From positions 1 to 36,869 of the forward strand of contig JAFEFF010000134.1 of the NCBI GenBank assembly GCA_018240745.1: a DNA stretch of 36,869 nucleotides. The letters run 5' to 3'. Numbering within the stretch: the first letter of the stretch is position 1; each line of letters starts with the position of its first letter. The notes beneath the pieces were generated by a model. The model was not told the origin of the DNA. It made no database searches and worked only from the letters and a program-made list of their open reading frames with translations. Positions 35,342 through 36,869 of this stretch are shown piece by piece. The DNA is from Pseudomonadota bacterium (GTDB taxonomy: Bacteria > Pseudomonadota > Alphaproteobacteria > Reyranellales > Reyranellaceae). Position numbers and translations under genes: made by a program.

Positions 35342-35371
35342 TTCATGGACGGGATCGTCCGGCGATATAAT
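35342..35371 (+). promoter_or_regulatory. Promoter with perfect TATAAT box and embedded palindrome
   Basis: TATAAT at 35366-35371 lies 18 bp after TTCATG (35342-35347), a weak -35. Between them, GGACG-GGAT-CGTCC (35347-35360) is a perfect inverted repeat where a repressor could block polymerase. It is 27 bp ahead of the protease gene start. Confidence 0.5.
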
Positions 35372-35397
35372 AGAAGGGGGAGGATGGTTGCGACCGA

Positions 35398-36102
35398 ATG
35401 GGACGGTGCGGGTTCCCGACCGTGCTGGGCACGGCAGTCGTCACGGTGCTTGCCCTTCTGGGGCTGCCCGCACGGGCTCAGCCGAGCGATGTCATCCAGA
35501 CGATTGCCCACTGGAACGCCAGCAATGCGACCTGCCGCAAGGCGACCACGCCCGCCCTCGAGGCGATCGGCGCCTGCGAACAGCGCGACCGCTTCTCCAA
35601 GCTCCTGGCCCAGATGAACCAGTGCTACGGGCCGTCGGCAAACGGCGCGCCGGGCTGGAGTCCGTGCGATGCCGCCAGGGCTGCGCAGGATTCGGCATTG
35701 GCGCGCACGACCGCGGCCTTCCAGCGCCGGGGCGGGGTGTTCGTCCTGCCGGCGCTCCTGAACGGGAGCACCGAAAGCTATTTCGTGGTCGATTCCGGGG
35801 CATCCCACGTCCAGATCCCGCAGGAACTCGCCGACGAGCTGACGCGCAAGGGCTCGCTCGGCCCGGGCGATTCGCTGGGCGACCACGCCTTCGTCGTGGC
35901 CGATGGCCGCAAGCTGGTACAGAGGACGATCCGGCTGCGATCCATCCGCATCGGCAGCCGCACGATGGACAATGTGCTCGCCTCGGTCGGCGCGCCGTAC
36001 AGCCAGGCCCTGCTTGGCCAGAGTCTGTTGCGGCGGCTCAATTGGTGGAAGATCGACAACGTCAGGAACGCCATCGAGCTGGAGTTCACGGCGCCGGACT
36101 GA
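35398..36102 (+). CDS. Secreted retropepsin-like aspartic protease
   Basis: A 234-residue exported protein with a signal peptide (about 1-28, ending ARA). Its C-terminal half is a single-lobe clan AA (retropepsin-like) aspartic protease: the catalytic motif is VVDSGASHVQIP with Asp132, Ser133, Gly134, and the second signature is ALLGQSLL near 204-211. Such proteases work as dimers; here in the periplasm. The N-terminal half has four cysteines (46, 60, 76, 90) that could form two disulfides and is not a domain I recognise. Start at 35398 gives a good signal peptide; GGGGGAGG lies about 13 nt upstream, a long spacing. Substrate unknown. Confidence 0.8.
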   Translation: MGRCGFPTVLGTAVVTVLALLGLPARAQPSDVIQTIAHWNASNATCRKATTPALEAIGACEQRDRFSKLLAQMNQCYGPSANGAPGWSPCDAARAAQDSALARTTAAFQRRGGVFVLPALLNGSTESYFVVDSGASHVQIPQELADELTRKGSLGPGDSLGDHAFVVADGRKLVQRTIRLRSIRIGSRTMDNVLASVGAPYSQALLGQSLLRRLNWWKIDNVRNAIELEFTAPD

Positions 36103-36187
36103 AGCGGAAGAGCACAATGGCAGCCGGAAAGGCGGTTGCGACACCTGACCTCATGGTCTTGGGCCGGTCCGGTAGCGAGCCGCACGA

Positions 36188-36298
36188 CTACGAGGTGGCG
36201 AGCTGCCCCAGGACCTCGAGCAACACATCCAGTCCGAGAATCGCCGTGACGGCGACAGCCGTCGTCAAGAGCAAGAGCCCGAGAACCGTTCGTGGCAT
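36188..36298 (-). CDS. Very small single-helix membrane protein (36 aa)
   Basis: ATG at 36298 follows a purine-rich GGGGGAGAC. The product begins MPRTVLGLLLLTTAVAVTA and continues with a hydrophobic stretch and an amphipathic tail ending QLATS. It reads as one membrane helix or a signal-anchor. It is convergent with the protease gene, 85 bp from its end. No family is recognised; the length is so short that chance cannot be excluded. Confidence 0.4.
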   Translation of the reverse strand: MPRTVLGLLLLTTAVAVTAILGLDVLLEVLGQLATS

Positions 36299-36494
36299 GT
36301 CTCCCCCTGGATTCCCCCTTGGCGCGCAGATCGTCTGGATGGTGGCACGGCACACCGCCCTCAGGCCGAAGTCAATTTGTGACCGAGCGGTCTCCAGCCG
36401 GGCGGCGGGATGTGCCTGCGGGACGTGTCTGCGCGTTGTGCGGGAGTACGGCCTCGCGTAGGGACGGGCTCATATTGATCCTCGAGGCTCGACC

Positions 36495-36611
36495 ATGCGC
36501 TCGGGGTTGCCGCGAGAGAAAGTCCAGATGAGCCATAAGCGACAGCTCTTCAATGTGCTGCTCATCCTGATCGCGCTCGGTGCGGTGATGTATCTGATCG
36601 GGGTCATCTAG
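36495..36611 (+). CDS. Very small single-helix membrane protein (38 aa)
   Basis: ATG at 36495 has GAGG seven nt upstream. A second in-frame ATG at 36528, after GAGAGAAAG, would give 27 residues, MSHKRQLFNVLLILIALGAV and seven more. The layout is a short basic head, then one long hydrophobic helix to the end, typical of small membrane proteins with N-in topology. No family is recognised. The 196 bp before it hold no other gene. Confidence 0.5.
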   Translation: MRSGLPREKVQMSHKRQLFNVLLILIALGAVMYLIGVI

Positions 36612-36689
36612 CGCATATTCCGTTCAGGCTGACTTATGGCTGGGAGCGCGCCCCAAGCGCGCCCCTCCAGTGGCGCGTCTTGATCTTCC

Positions 36690-36773
36690 GGACCGCGGGC
36701 CTCCAGGCCCGCCCATGAGTCATGATGCGGGCCTGGAGCCTTCGGCTCCGCGCAGGCCAGGGGCCCACGGTCC
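36690..36773. repeat. Nested palindromic repeat at right edge
   Basis: Outer arms GGACCG (36690-36695) and CGGTCC (36768-36773) enclose two hairpins: GCGGGCC-TCCA-GGCCCGC (36695-36712) and GGAGCC-TTC-GGCTCC (36735-36749), the latter extended by GGCCT and AGGCC. A further GC-rich hairpin (GAGCGCGC and GCGCGC) lies at about 36643-36667. Structure and composition fit a dispersed intergenic repeat of high-GC alphaproteobacteria. It follows the small membrane-protein gene and may end its transcript. Nothing gene-like is seen from 36612 to the end. Confidence 0.55.
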
Positions 36774-36869
36774 GATGAGAATGAGACGAGCGGCAATGGT
36801 CCAGCGTCGAGGCGGGTCGTGTATGTCCAAACGTGGGTCTCCATTGTCGCAGTGGTGGTCATATTTGCC

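Noticed and set aside
36608..36862. 84-residue minus-strand frame at the right edge
   Set aside because: It is a translation of the nested palindromic repeat; the peptide reflects repeat sequence, not a protein family.

Overview
The window comes from a high-GC, Gram-negative bacterium, most likely an alphaproteobacterium (Rhodospirillales or Hyphomicrobiales type; Reyranella-like relatives are a guess). The pointers are a complete hopanoid cluster of the hpnA-B-C-D-E-shc-hpnG type, use of the MEP isoprenoid pathway (ispH), an EipB-family (DUF1849) envelope protein, and dispersed palindromic intergenic repeats. No tRNA, rRNA, CRISPR array or intact insertion sequence is visible.

Layout. (1) 1-2173: the 3' part of an Eco57I-like restriction-modification methylase gene, lower in GC than the rest and running off the left edge. 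(2) 2226-3320: a malate/L-lactate dehydrogenase family oxidoreductase, followed by an 18-bp perfect palindrome and a hairpin. (3) 3445-6934: two divergent genes for large polytopic membrane proteins (one GT-C-like, one of the PTPS-related membrane family). (4) 6900-21642: the hopanoid region. hpnN lies on the minus strand; divergent from it on the plus strand are a diiron (ferritin-like) protein, ispH and hpnH; convergent to these is a minus-strand operon that starts with a second, homologous diiron protein and continues hpnA-hpnB-hpnC-hpnD-hpnE-shc-hpnG. Every junction in this operon overlaps (26 bp, then ATGA, GTGA or TGATG). (5) 21757-22530: an EipB-like periplasmic protein divergent from the operon. 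(6) 22685-27629: a complete branched-chain 2-oxoacid dehydrogenase operon (E1alpha, E1beta, E2, E3). (7) 27846-28613: an HpcH/HpaI-type aldolase. (8) 28630-33435: a minus-strand multidrug efflux operon, marR - nodT-type outer-membrane factor - emrA - emrB. (9) 33436-34053: a gene-free stretch with two palindromic repeat elements. (10) 34054-35271: an iron-alcohol-dehydrogenase-like protein that seems to have lost its metal ligands. (11) 35398-36102: a secreted retropepsin-like protease behind a promoter with a perfect TATAAT box. (12) The right end holds two very small membrane-protein ORFs and a nested palindromic repeat.

How the genes work together. IspH supplies C5 isoprenoid precursors. 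HpnD, HpnC and HpnE convert farnesyl diphosphate to squalene, and Shc cyclises squalene to hopene. HpnH adds adenosine, HpnG removes adenine, and HpnN exports hopanoids towards the outer membrane. HpnA and HpnB are cluster-linked proteins without a settled step. The most notable feature is the pair of homologous diiron proteins, one at the head of the hpn operon and one at the head of the ispH-hpnH unit. They are not part of the classical hpn pathway and suggest an undescribed oxidative step on a hopanoid or its precursor; that role is inference.
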